Assembly (NCBI GenBank): GCA_035649575.1
Contig: DASRJH010000212.1
Coordinates: 1-22,762, forward strand
Source: DASVAL01 sp035649575
Lineage (GTDB): Bacteria; Planctomycetota; UBA1135; UBA2386
DNA length: 22,762 bases
Direction: 5' to 3'
This document shows, one piece after another, positions 1 to 8,444 of the stretch (position 1 is the stretch's first letter; every line of letters starts with the position of its first letter). A program made the position numbers and the translations under genes. A model generated the notes under the pieces. That model was not told where the DNA came from. It did not search any database and saw only the letters and a program-made list of their open reading frames with translations.

Positions 1-579
1 GCGATGATCGAGTCGCCTGCCGCGCGCGCGGCGTTCGACCTCGCCAGCGAACCCGACGCGATGAAGGACCGCTACGGCCGCAACCAGTTCGGCATGAGCA
101 GCCTGCTCGCACGGCGCCTCGTGCAAGGCGGTGCGCGCTACGTCGTGATCAACCTCGGCGGCTTCGACCACCACGTGCAGATCGGCCAGAACCTCGCGCC
201 ACGCATGAACGAGGTCGACCAGTGCTTCTCGGCGCTGGTCGCCGACCTCGATGCCCAGGGCCTGCTGGACCAGACGATCGTGCTGCTGACGACAGAGTTC
301 GGCCGCACGCCGCGCCTCAACAACGATGCGGGTCGCGACCACTGGTCGCGCGTGTTCTCGATCGCGCTCGCCGGCGGGGGCATCCGGCGCGGGCACGTGC
401 ACGGCGCCAGCAACGCGAGCGGCGCCGAACCCGAACGCGACGCCGTGCGTCCGGCCGACCTGGCCGCGACGGTCTACTCGCTGCTCGGCATCGACGCCGA
501 GAAGAAGCTCATGGCACCCGGCGGCCGCCCGATCGACCTGGTGCGCGAGGGCCGCGTGCTGCACGAGGTGCTGGCCTGA
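1..579 (+). CDS. DUF1501 family protein, C-terminal part (5' end outside window)
   Basis: The frame is open from the first base to a TGA at 577-579, so only about 192 C-terminal residues are visible. DUF1501 proteins are usually 400-500 residues. The conserved C-terminal core is clear: LLTTEFGRTPRLN followed by GRDHW, then AGGGIRRGHVHG, and a final segment with RPADLAATVYSLLGID. This family belongs to the alkaline-phosphatase/sulfatase-like fold and is abundant in planctomycetes, where it sits next to DUF1549/DUF1553 proteins. Its substrate is not established. The next gene starts inside the stop codon (TGATG, 577-581), so the genes are translationally coupled. The family call is secure; a biochemical function cannot be read from this fragment. 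The start and any signal peptide are upstream of the window. Confidence 0.9.
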   Translation, partial: AMIESPAARAAFDLASEPDAMKDRYGRNQFGMSSLLARRLVQGGARYVVINLGGFDHHVQIGQNLAPRMNEVDQCFSALVADLDAQGLLDQTIVLLTTEFGRTPRLNNDAGRDHWSRVFSIALAGGGIRRGHVHGASNASGAEPERDAVRPADLAATVYSLLGIDAEKKLMAPGGRPIDLVREGRVLHEVLA

Positions 580-2897
580 TGGGTGGCCTCGTCGCAACGC
601 TGCTGCTCGGCGCACTCGCGCCGCAGGCGCCGCAGGTGGACAGGTTCGCTCCGATGGGCGGGCAACGCGGCACGGAAGTGAGTGTCGTGTTCACGGGCCA
701 GCGAATGTTCGAGCCGCGAGGTCTGCTGCTCACCGAGCCTGGACTGCAAGCGCTCGAGGTCAAGAGCGAGAAGCCCGAGCAATGCACCGTGAAGGTGCGC
801 ATCGCCGCGGACTGCCCGCTCGGTTCCCATCCGCTGCGGCTGCGCACGGACTTCGGCATCTCGAACTTGCTGCTGTTCTCGGTCGGCGTGCTGCCCGAGG
901 TCAAGGAAGAACGCGCCGGCGACGCGATCCAGACCGTGCCGTTGGACTGCACGATCAACGGCACGCTGCGCAACGAAGACGTCGATCGCTACGGCGTCGA
1001 AGTGGCCGCGGGGACGCGCGTGCAGTGCGAGGCGCAGGGCATCCGCCTGGGCCGCAACAACCTCGACCTCGTGTTGACCGTGCGTGGTCCCGACGGGAAC
1101 GAGATCGCGAGCGCCGACGACACCGTGCTCGGCATCAAGGACCCGATGCTCTCGTTGGTTGCCGAGACGGCCGGCACCTACGTCGTGGCGGTGCGCACCG
1201 CGTACGCCGAGGAGCAGAACGCGGGTTCCTACCGGCTGCACCTCGGCACCTTCCCGCGGCCGGTCGGTTGTCTGCCCTGCGGCGGCCAGCCCGGCGAGCT
1301 GCTCGAAGTGACGCTGCTCGGCGCCGACTCCGAGCCGGCCACCGCGCAGGTGCGCCTGCCCGACGATGGCGAAGACCTGTTCCCCTTCTTTCCCGAAGAG
1401 ACGCGGCATCCCGAGAGAGCGCGCGGCACCGCACCGACTCCGATCCTGCTGCGCGTCGGCGGTCCGCCCAACAAGACGCCGAAAGCCGACGCCAAGGACC
1501 GCGCGTGGGTCGAGCTGCCCGCGAGCGTGCACGGCGTCGTGAAAGCACCCAATCAGAAGGTGGCCTTCTTCTTCAAGGCCAAGAAAGGCGTCGAGTGGGA
1601 GTTCCGCGCCATGGCGCGCGCGCTGCGTTCGCCGCTCGATCCCGTGCTGACCGTGCGCAGGGCCGACGGCCGCTACATCGCCGACAACGACGACACCACG
1701 GGCCTCGACAGCGTGCTGCGCTTCAATCCGCCCGAGGACGGCGACTACCAGATCGAAGTGCGCGATCTGCTGCGCCGCGGCGGCCCCGCCCACTTCTTCC
1801 GGCTCGAAGCAGGCCAACGCGTCGATGCTCCTTCGCTGCGCATGGTCGTCGGCCAGCGCCAGGACTCGGTGCTCGCGGTGGCGCGCGGCAACCGCATCGG
1901 CGCCGTGCTGCAGTGGAGCGGTCTCGATCCGAAGCACGAGCTCGTGCTGCTCGCGCGCGACCTGCCTGGAGGAGTCTCGGCGTCGTTCGGCCCGATCATG
2001 AACGGCAGCAATCTGGTGCCGCTCGTGCTCACCGCCTCACCGGATGCCGAGCCGAGCGGCAGCCAGGCAGCGTTCTGGCTGCGCGCCGTGACGCCACCAC
2101 ACGAGAGGGACCCCGGCTACTCGCAGAACGTGCCGCTCGTCACGACGCGCAACGACCAGCCGTTGTTCGGCAAGATCCTGAACCGTCTGCCCGTCGCGGT
2201 CACGCAGCCGGCTCCGTTCACGCTCACTGTCGACGCGCCGCTCGTGCCGATCGTGCGCGGCGCGCCGCTCGTGCTTCCTGTGCACGTCACGCGCGCCGAG
2301 GGTTTCACCGAGACGGTCCGCGTGAAGGCGCTCTGGAACACGCCGGGCCTCGGGTCCGGTCAGGTCGCGATCGACGGAAAGCAGGATCGCGGCGAGTTCC
2401 CGCTCAACGCGAACGGCGGCGCGATGACCGGTCGCTTCCCGATCGCGCTCGTGGGCACGGCGCGTTCGCGCGGCGGCACCGTCGAGGTCTGCACGGACTG
2501 GATCGAGCTGCAGGTCGACGAACCGTGGCTCACGGCCGAGCCGGGCCGCGCGCGCACGGAACCCGGCGTAGCCACGGAGCTGAGCGTGAAGATCAAGCCG
2601 GCGCGAACGCTCGACGCAGCATGCAAGGCGGTGCTGCTCGGCCTGCCGCGCGGTGTGAGCTGCGAGCCGGTCCAGTTCGGTCCGGGCGACGCCGAGGTGA
2701 AGTTCGCATTGGCGGTCGCGGCCGACGCCGCGGTGGGACGCCATCGCAACTTCCTCGTGCAGGTGCTCGTGCCCTCGGCGCCCGCCGCAGACGGCGCGTC
2801 GCCCGCCATGGTGGAACACCGCTTCGGCGGCGGCGAGATCCGCATCGACGAACCGGTCGCGAAGCCGGTCGCGCAGAGCGGCAAGGAAGGCTCATGA
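579..2897 (+). CDS. Exported PPC-domain (pre-peptidase C-terminal) protein
   Basis: This 772-residue protein starts at ATG 579, overlapping the upstream stop by one base. A longer open frame exists upstream but is a shadow of the DUF1501 gene. The N-terminus (GGLVATLLLGALAPQAPQ) is a plausible short signal peptide. Residues about 25-105 look like an IPT/TIG-type beta domain. Two PPC-like beta-sandwich domains follow, at about 125-222 (ending AGTYVVAVRTA...GSYRLHLG) and about 315-411 (SVLRFNPPEDGDYQIEVRD). The last 350 residues are also beta-rich. PPC domains are usually non-catalytic modules of secreted proteins. Genes of this type commonly lie between DUF1501 and DUF1549 genes in planctomycetes, which suggests an extracytoplasmic complex or shared pathway; that is inference. 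The stop overlaps the next start (ATGA, 2894-2897). Confidence 0.88.
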   Translation: MGGLVATLLLGALAPQAPQVDRFAPMGGQRGTEVSVVFTGQRMFEPRGLLLTEPGLQALEVKSEKPEQCTVKVRIAADCPLGSHPLRLRTDFGISNLLLFSVGVLPEVKEERAGDAIQTVPLDCTINGTLRNEDVDRYGVEVAAGTRVQCEAQGIRLGRNNLDLVLTVRGPDGNEIASADDTVLGIKDPMLSLVAETAGTYVVAVRTAYAEEQNAGSYRLHLGTFPRPVGCLPCGGQPGELLEVTLLGADSEPATAQVRLPDDGEDLFPFFPEETRHPERARGTAPTPILLRVGGPPNKTPKADAKDRAWVELPASVHGVVKAPNQKVAFFFKAKKGVEWEFRAMARALRSPLDPVLTVRRADGRYIADNDDTTGLDSVLRFNPPEDGDYQIEVRDLLRRGGPAHFFRLEAGQRVDAPSLRMVVGQRQDSVLAVARGNRIGAVLQWSGLDPKHELVLLARDLPGGVSASFGPIMNGSNLVPLVLTASPDAEPSGSQAAFWLRAVTPPHERDPGYSQNVPLVTTRNDQPLFGKILNRLPVAVTQPAPFTLTVDAPLVPIVRGAPLVLPVHVTRAEGFTETVRVKALWNTPGLGSGQVAIDGKQDRGEFPLNANGGAMTGRFPIALVGTARSRGGTVEVCTDWIELQVDEPWLTAEPGRARTEPGVATELSVKIKPARTLDAACKAVLLGLPRGVSCEPVQFGPGDAEVKFALAVAADAAVGRHRNFLVQVLVPSAPAADGASPAMVEHRFGGGEIRIDEPVAKPVAQSGKEGS

Positions 2898-5371
2898 CGG
2901 CGCGCGGCGTGATCCTCGCGGCAGCGTTCACCAGCTGCTGCACCCTGCTCGCGCAAACTCCCCCACCGGCCGCTGCGAGCACAGTCCCTGCCAGCGAAGG
3001 CGCGAAGCCGCCGCCACAGCAGCTCCAGGTGTATCCGCCCTCGATACGCCTCGACGATGCCAACGACCGGCAGCGCGTCAAGGTGTTCGCCCAGACCCCG
3101 AGCGGTGCTTTGGTCGACGTGACCGGCAGCGTGTCATGGCACATGCTCGAGCTCGACCTCGTGGTCGTGTATCGCGAGGGCGACGAAGTGCTGCTGCGCG
3201 CGCTGGGCAAAGGCGACGGCACGCTGGTCGGCACCTGCGGCGACACCGAGCTGAAGGTCCCGGTGCACGTGAGCAATGCGGATCCCGCACCGGCCGTCAG
3301 CTTCCGCAACCGCGTGATTCCGATCCTGACGCGCAGCGGCTGCAACACGGGCTCCTGCCACGGCGCGGCCTCGGGCAAAGAGGGCTTCGGGCTGTCGCTG
3401 TTCGGCTACAACCCAGATCGCGACTACCTCACGCTGACGCGCGACCTGCGCAGCCGGCGCCTCGATCCCGGCGCCGCCGAACAGAGCCTCATGCTGCAGA
3501 AGGCCACGGCGACCGTGCCGCACAAGGGCAACAAACGCTTTGCCGTGAACTCCCCGCCCTGGGAGGACCTGCGCGACTGGATCGCCGCGGGCGCGCCCGA
3601 CGATGCGGCCACCGCGCCGGCCATGGTCGGCATCGAACTGATGCCGGCGACCGCGGTTTTCGTGGGGCCCGCGCAGCAGCTGCCTCTGCAGGTGCGCGCG
3701 CGCTACGCCGACGGCAGCGACCGCGACGTGACGGCGCTCGCATTGTGGAGCTCGAGCAACGAAGTCACGGCCACCGTGGCGACCGACGGACGCACGACGT
3801 CGCACGAAGCCGGCGAAGCCTGCGTGCTCGCGCGCTTCGGCGGGTTCGCGGCCGCCGCCGAGATCATGGTCCTGGCCAACGACACGCCGTTCGCGTGGCC
3901 CGACGTGCCGGCCGCCAACTTCGTCGACGAACACGTCTATCGCAAGCTGCAGCACGCGCGCGTGTGGCCTTCGGCCCTCTGCAGCGACGAAGTGTTCGTG
4001 CGCCGCCTCTTCCTCGACCTGCTGAACACGCTGCCGAGCCCGGCCGAGACGCTCGCGTTCGTCGCGGATCCGGCTGCGGACAAACGCAGCCGTCTGATCG
4101 GCGAGCTGCTGCAGCGGCCCGAGTTCGCGTTGTTGCAGGCGATGTCGTGGGCCGAGTTGCTGCAGGTCGATGCCGAGACGATGGAGCCGAAGGGTGCTCA
4201 GCTGTTGGCGCGCTGGCTGCAGGACGGCTTTCAGCGCGGGCGTCCGTTCGACGCGATGGTCAAGGAGCTGCTGACCGCCGAGGGCTCGACCTTCGAGAAC
4301 GGGCCGGCCAACTTCCACCTCGCCGCGAACCAACCCCATCTGCTCGCCGAGCGCGTGGCCCAGAACTTCCTCGGCATCCGGTTGCAGTGCGCGCAGTGCC
4401 ACAACCACCCGTTCGAGAGCTGGACGATGAACGACTACTACGGCTTCGCCGCGTTCTTCGCCCAGGTCGGCAAGAAGCGCAGCGAGGATCCCTACGAGTC
4501 CGTGATCTGGGATCGCCGCAACGGTGAAGCGCGCAACGCACGCGACAACTCGGTGGCGCCGCCACGTTTCCTCGGCGCGGGTCTCGCGAAGATCCCGCCC
4601 GGCACCGATCGCCGCAAAGTACTGGCCGACTGGATGTGCGCGCCCGACAACGCGTTCTTCGCGCGCAACGTTGCCAATCGCGTGTGGGCCCAGCTGTTCG
4701 GCCGCGGCATCGTCGATCCGCCGGACGACGTGCGCGTGAGCAACCCCGCTTCGCACGGCGACCTGCTGCGCGAGCTCGCGACGCTGTTCGCATCGAGCCA
4801 GTTCGACGTGCGCGTGCTGTATCGCCGCGTCTGCGAGAGCCGCACGTATCAGATGGCGCGCCATCCCGAGAACCCGCCGGCCGCGCTGTTCGCGGGCAAC
4901 CAGGTGCGCCGGCTCTCGGCCGAGCAGTTGCTCGACGCGATCGGCGCGGTCACCGGCGTGCCCACGAAGTATGCTGGTCTGGCACTCGGCCAACCCGCGA
5001 CCGCGATCGCGCGCGGGCGCTCCGGCGTGCGCTTCCTCGACGTCTTCGGTCGTCCGCCGCGCGACACCGCTTGCACGTGCGAACGGCGCGAGGAACCGAC
5101 GCTCGGCCAGGCCCTGCACCTGATCAACGGCGACACGCTCGCGCAGAAGATCGGCGACAAGAACGGTCGTCTGCAGCGCGCGCTCGACGCCAAGTTGGAG
5201 CCCGCTGCGATGCTCGACGACCTCTACCTCGCCGCCTACAGCCGCAAGCCCACGGCGGCCGAGCGTTCGCGCCTGCTCGATCGGATCGCGGCCGCTTCCG
5301 ATGCCGCTGCGTTCTGGCACGACCTGTATTGGGCCGTGCTCAATTCACAAGAGTTCACCTTCCAGCACTGA
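2894..5371 (+). CDS. DUF1549/DUF1553 protein with cytochrome-type Cys motifs and Ig-like domains
   Basis: This 825-residue protein starts at ATG 2894, in a 4-base overlap with the previous stop. Residues 1-21 form a signal peptide (cut probably after LLAQ). Domain order: an Ig-like segment about 42-127; a PSCyt1-like segment about 138-237 containing SGCNTGSCHG (C150, C155, H156); a second Ig-like segment about 246-327; DUF1549 about 340-540, containing CAQCHNHPF (C499, C502, H503); and DUF1553 about 570-815, with RNVANRVWAQLFGRGIVDPPDD. The first Cys pair has four residues between the cysteines (CX4CH), while the second is a canonical CXXCH haem c motif. These proteins are a hallmark of planctomycetes, and a role in extracytoplasmic oxidative breakdown of polymers has been proposed but not proven. 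A longer in-frame extension upstream to 326 lies over other genes and is not used. Confidence 0.93.
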   Translation: MTARGVILAAAFTSCCTLLAQTPPPAAASTVPASEGAKPPPQQLQVYPPSIRLDDANDRQRVKVFAQTPSGALVDVTGSVSWHMLELDLVVVYREGDEVLLRALGKGDGTLVGTCGDTELKVPVHVSNADPAPAVSFRNRVIPILTRSGCNTGSCHGAASGKEGFGLSLFGYNPDRDYLTLTRDLRSRRLDPGAAEQSLMLQKATATVPHKGNKRFAVNSPPWEDLRDWIAAGAPDDAATAPAMVGIELMPATAVFVGPAQQLPLQVRARYADGSDRDVTALALWSSSNEVTATVATDGRTTSHEAGEACVLARFGGFAAAAEIMVLANDTPFAWPDVPAANFVDEHVYRKLQHARVWPSALCSDEVFVRRLFLDLLNTLPSPAETLAFVADPAADKRSRLIGELLQRPEFALLQAMSWAELLQVDAETMEPKGAQLLARWLQDGFQRGRPFDAMVKELLTAEGSTFENGPANFHLAANQPHLLAERVAQNFLGIRLQCAQCHNHPFESWTMNDYYGFAAFFAQVGKKRSEDPYESVIWDRRNGEARNARDNSVAPPRFLGAGLAKIPPGTDRRKVLADWMCAPDNAFFARNVANRVWAQLFGRGIVDPPDDVRVSNPASHGDLLRELATLFASSQFDVRVLYRRVCESRTYQMARHPENPPAALFAGNQVRRLSAEQLLDAIGAVTGVPTKYAGLALGQPATAIARGRSGVRFLDVFGRPPRDTACTCERREEPTLGQALHLINGDTLAQKIGDKNGRLQRALDAKLEPAAMLDDLYLAAYSRKPTAAERSRLLDRIAAASDAAAFWHDLYWAVLNSQEFTFQH

Positions 5372-5376
5372 GACCC

Positions 5377-7221
5377 ATGAACCGCTGCCTGCTCGTGCTC
5401 GCGTTCTTGTTCGGCCTGCTCGGCACCGAGCTGGCCGCGCAGGAGCCGCCCAAGGAACCGGCGAAGGATCCGACCAAGGAGGCGGCGGAGCGGTTGCAAC
5501 AGCTGCTGCGCGAGCTGCGCGCGATCGACGCGGCGACCTGGACCGCGCGTCTTGCGGCGCTCGAGACCCAGGCCAAAGCCCGCGATGCCGAGGCCACGAC
5601 CCTGCGCCAGCAGTCCAAGGAGCTCGAGCAACGCGCTGCGGTGGCGGACACCGAGGCCAAGGCGTTGCGCACCGAAATGGCTCGAATCCAGGAACTGCAG
5701 AAGCTGCTCGCGACCTTGCCTGCAACCAACCCGGCACCGGGCGACGCGCCGAAGCCCGCGGCGGAACCGCCGAAGATGCAGCCGAACGCACCGGCCCCCG
5801 CACCCGACGCAGGAAAGACCGCGCCACCGAAGGTCGAGCCCAAGGAGGCCGCCGCGCCCGCCGCGTCGATGACACCTGGCGGCAAGGACCACGGCGAGAT
5901 CGTGACGTGGGCGCGCGTGTCGACGATCTTCGCGGACCACTGCACGAGCTGCCACGACCCGGCCGAGCAGAAAGGTGGCCTCGACCTGACCACGTTCGCG
6001 AGTGCGCGCAACGGCGGCGGCTCCGGCCAGTCAATCGTGGCCGGCGCGCCCGATCAGAGCCGGCTCTACCGCATGGTGACGCAGCAGGAGCGACCGTTCA
6101 TGCCGCGCAACGCCGACCCGCTCGGCAAGGAGCAGCTCGCGCTGCTGCGGACCTGGATCGAGCAGGGCGCCGCCGACGATGCGGCCTCGGCCAAGACCTT
6201 CATGGCCGAACAGGCAACGGCGGCCAAGGCAACTGCCGTCGCGGTCGAGGCCACGGCGAGCGCCGACGCGAACGCTCTCCCGATGCCCGAGGCGATCCCA
6301 CAGCTCGCGCTGCGCACTCCGATGCGACCCGGCCCCGTCGCGAGCCTCGCGCGCAGCCCGCGCGCCCCGCTGCTGGCGCTGCCGGGGATGCAGCAGGTGC
6401 TGCTGTGCAACACGGACCTGCAGCGCATCGCCGTGCTGCCCTGTGCCCTTCTGCGCATCGGCCCCGTCGTGTTCGCCGAGGACGGCAGCCTCGTGCTCGC
6501 TGCTGGCGGCGAGCCCGGCCAGCGCGGTGTGGCCGTGCTCTTCGACGTGCGTACGGGCACCGTGCTCGCGACCTGCGGCAGCGAACGCGACGTGCCGCTC
6601 GCGGCAGCCGTGCACAAGACCGCCGGCCTCGTGGCGCTCGGCGGCTCGAGCAAGCACGTTCGTGTGTATCGAATCGCCGACGGCCAGCAGGTGCTCGCGG
6701 GCAAGCACGACGACTTCGTGCTCAGCGTCGCGTTCGCGCCCGATGGCCGCTGGGTCGCAGCCGGTGACCGCGCCGGCACCGTGCAGGTGTGGGAAATCAA
6801 TGGTGGCCGGGTGTTCCAGACGCTGCAAGGCCACCAGGGCGCCGTGCACGCGCTCGCGTTCGACCGCAGCGGCGCGAGTCTGCTCACGGCGGGTGCCGAC
6901 GGCACGGTGCGGCTGTGGGACGTGGCGGAAGCCAAAGAACGCTGGCGTCAGAATGCGCATCCGAACCAGCAAGCGCTCGCGGTCAGCTTCGGCCCCGGCG
7001 ACGCAGTGGCGAGCTGCGGCAGCGATGGCGTGATCCAGGTCTTCACCGCGAGCGGCAGCCCGGTCGCCACGTCGAAAGCCGCCGGCGAGTGGCTCTACGC
7101 AGTGGCGTTCGGCGCCGACGACGGCGTGGTGTTCGCCGGTGACTGGCAGGGTCGCGTGCACCGCTTCGACGTGAAGCAGAAACAGCTGACCGCGACCGTG
7201 CCGCTGGCGCAGGCACAGTAG
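5377..7221 (+). CDS. Exported PSCyt1 cytochrome / WD40 repeat protein
   Basis: This 614-residue protein starts at ATG 5377, five bases after the previous stop. Residues 1-21 are a clear signal peptide (CLLVLAFLFGLLG, then LAAQ). Residues about 33-112 are charged and heptad-like and probably form a coiled coil. A Pro/Ala/Lys linker runs to about 165. A planctomycete cytochrome C (PSCyt1) domain covers about 170-265, with CTSCH (C189, C192, H193) as the haem motif and FMPRNADPLG downstream. From about 315 to 605 there are WD40-type blades, e.g. VLSVAFAPDGRWVAAGDRAG and VRLWDV at 511-516. It is the last gene of the operon and probably acts outside the cytoplasm with the DUF1549/DUF1553 partner. 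No Shine-Dalgarno sequence is visible; coupling to the upstream stop probably drives translation. Confidence 0.92.
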   Translation: MNRCLLVLAFLFGLLGTELAAQEPPKEPAKDPTKEAAERLQQLLRELRAIDAATWTARLAALETQAKARDAEATTLRQQSKELEQRAAVADTEAKALRTEMARIQELQKLLATLPATNPAPGDAPKPAAEPPKMQPNAPAPAPDAGKTAPPKVEPKEAAAPAASMTPGGKDHGEIVTWARVSTIFADHCTSCHDPAEQKGGLDLTTFASARNGGGSGQSIVAGAPDQSRLYRMVTQQERPFMPRNADPLGKEQLALLRTWIEQGAADDAASAKTFMAEQATAAKATAVAVEATASADANALPMPEAIPQLALRTPMRPGPVASLARSPRAPLLALPGMQQVLLCNTDLQRIAVLPCALLRIGPVVFAEDGSLVLAAGGEPGQRGVAVLFDVRTGTVLATCGSERDVPLAAAVHKTAGLVALGGSSKHVRVYRIADGQQVLAGKHDDFVLSVAFAPDGRWVAAGDRAGTVQVWEINGGRVFQTLQGHQGAVHALAFDRSGASLLTAGADGTVRLWDVAEAKERWRQNAHPNQQALAVSFGPGDAVASCGSDGVIQVFTASGSPVATSKAAGEWLYAVAFGADDGVVFAGDWQGRVHRFDVKQKQLTATVPLAQAQ

Positions 7222-7424
7222 CAAGGCTTGCCTTCTTCACTGCGCAGCGACGGCCGTGTGCGCCGGCCAGGTCTCACGGCGACTTCCAGGTCAACCAAAC
7301 AGGCGCTCTATCCGACCGCGCGCGCCGGGCCGACCGGCGTGGGACCTGGCGCAGGCCAGCAAATGGGCTCGAGAACGGGTTTCGAGGCGGTTGACGTTTT
7401 GGAGCAGGCTCGGGACAGTGCAGG

Positions 7425-7439
7425 CCCGGTTGACCCGGG
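7425..7439. promoter_or_regulatory. Short inverted repeat upstream of the Tat-signal gene
   Basis: CCCGG and CCGGG flank TTGAC, a perfect 5-bp inverted repeat with a 5-base spacer, 39 bases before the start at 7479. The heptamer GGTTGAC within it also occurs at 7389-7395 and, inverted as GTCAACC, at 7290-7296. It may be an operator or a -35 element (TTGACC), but no good -10 lies at the right distance. The rest of 7222-7478 shows no convincing gene. Confidence 0.2.
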
Positions 7440-7478
7440 ACGCAGCTGGTCCTTCCACCACGATCGAGAGAGATCTCC

Positions 7479-8426
7479 ATGGTCTTCACGCGTCGCCACC
7501 TCCTGAAGCTCGGCGGACTGGGTTCTGCGGAGATGGTGTTCGCGAGACTGCTCCCGCCTGCGCCGGCCGTTTCGCCCGCACCAGCCGTGCTCGATCAGCG
7601 ATACCTCGCTCACGGTCTCAACGTCCTGTGCAACGCACATGCGACGGACGCATTCGTCGCCGGGCACGCCGGCGGTGCGATCCTGACCGCCTACTACCTC
7701 TGTCGCGAGGAGAAGCTCGAGGCGGGGACCGAAGACGTGATCAAGGGCATGCTCGATCAGCACTACGCCCTGGCTGCGGATCCCTTTCCCGAGGAAGAGC
7801 CCAGGAAGGACGCGATCGAGGTGCTGCTGCGTTCCATGGAGGACAGGGTCGAGCAGCTCTGCCGCGAGGGTCACAACGTGATCTTCCTGGCCCTGGCGAT
7901 CAAGGCCATGCACGACCTTCCCACGGCCGCGACGCCGTCGAGGATCGCGGCGCTCGAGCGCACCATCGAGGCCCTCGCGCCCAGGATCGCGGGCAAGGGC
8001 CAAATCGAAGTCCCCTCAGCGACGTCATCGTTCTCGGAGTTCGTGCTCGATGAGTTCCTCGGCAGCACCGAAGGAGGGCCGGGACAGGGCTTCTCAGGTC
8101 ATCTGCTGACGCATGGACGCGCCATCCTCGACCTGCGCCTGCTCGGGCACGAGACGTTCGCGAAGAAGTGTCTCAACGCTTTCCAGCTCGCAGTCGCAAG
8201 AGCCCGACCGCGGTCGCCGCGCAAGGCCTACACCGAAGCGCGCGAGAGGAGAGAGTTCCTGCGGCCCGACGGCAAGCAGTACTGGGTGCGCCGCGTCGCG
8301 GGAGACATGGAGCTCGGTCACGTCTTCAAGTATCCGTACGGTTTCTTCGGCCTCCGGCGCCACTCACAGAACCAGGTGCTCAACGACGTGTGCTTCGAGA
8401 ACAGCTACCGCCTGTTCAGGAGCTGA
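7479..8426 (+). CDS. Unrecognised helical protein with twin-arginine signal and four Gly-His motifs
   Basis: This 315-residue protein starts at ATG 7479, preceded by a purine-rich GAGAG about 8 bases upstream. The N-terminus MVFTRRHLLKLGG matches the twin-arginine (Tat) export consensus at T4-R5-R6-H7-L8-L9-K10, followed by a Pro/Ala-rich stretch to about residue 37. I do not recognise the family. The mature part looks mostly helical and carries Gly-His pairs at residues 62-63, 131-132, 207-208 and 280-281, about 69-76 residues apart, most followed by a hydrophobic helix (GHAGGAILTAYYL, GHNVIFLALAIKAM, GHLLTHGRAILDLRL, GHVFKYPYGFFGL). This suggests four repeats, perhaps an alpha/alpha toroid with metal- or substrate-facing histidines; that is inference. 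It stands alone, 257 bases after the cytochrome operon and convergent with the LamG gene. Confidence 0.8.
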   Translation: MVFTRRHLLKLGGLGSAEMVFARLLPPAPAVSPAPAVLDQRYLAHGLNVLCNAHATDAFVAGHAGGAILTAYYLCREEKLEAGTEDVIKGMLDQHYALAADPFPEEEPRKDAIEVLLRSMEDRVEQLCREGHNVIFLALAIKAMHDLPTAATPSRIAALERTIEALAPRIAGKGQIEVPSATSSFSEFVLDEFLGSTEGGPGQGFSGHLLTHGRAILDLRLLGHETFAKKCLNAFQLAVARARPRSPRKAYTEARERREFLRPDGKQYWVRRVAGDMELGHVFKYPYGFFGLRRHSQNQVLNDVCFENSYRLFRS

Positions 8427-8427
8427 A

Positions 8428-8443
8428 CGGCTGCGTCAAGCCG
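8428..8443. terminator. Possible bidirectional stem between convergent genes
   Basis: The 18-base gap between two convergent stop codons holds CGGCT and AGCCG, a 5-bp stem with a 6-base loop. There is no T tract on either side, so this is only a weak candidate terminator. Confidence 0.25.
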
Positions 8444-8444
8444 C

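Noticed and set aside
326..2893. In-frame upstream extension of the DUF1549/DUF1553 gene to 326
   Set aside because: It runs out of frame over the DUF1501 and PPC genes, is Arg-rich low-complexity, and ATG 2894 is followed by a proper signal peptide.
3134..5320. Long open frame (728 codons) on the - strand, antisense to the DUF1549/DUF1553 gene
   Set aside because: Very high G+C opens antisense frames. The translation is Arg/Ala/His-rich with no domain, while the + strand shows clear family motifs throughout.
7228..7506. Small + strand open frame before the Tat-signal gene
   Set aside because: It overlaps the Tat-signal gene start, has no domain and mixed low-complexity composition, and is best read as noncoding.
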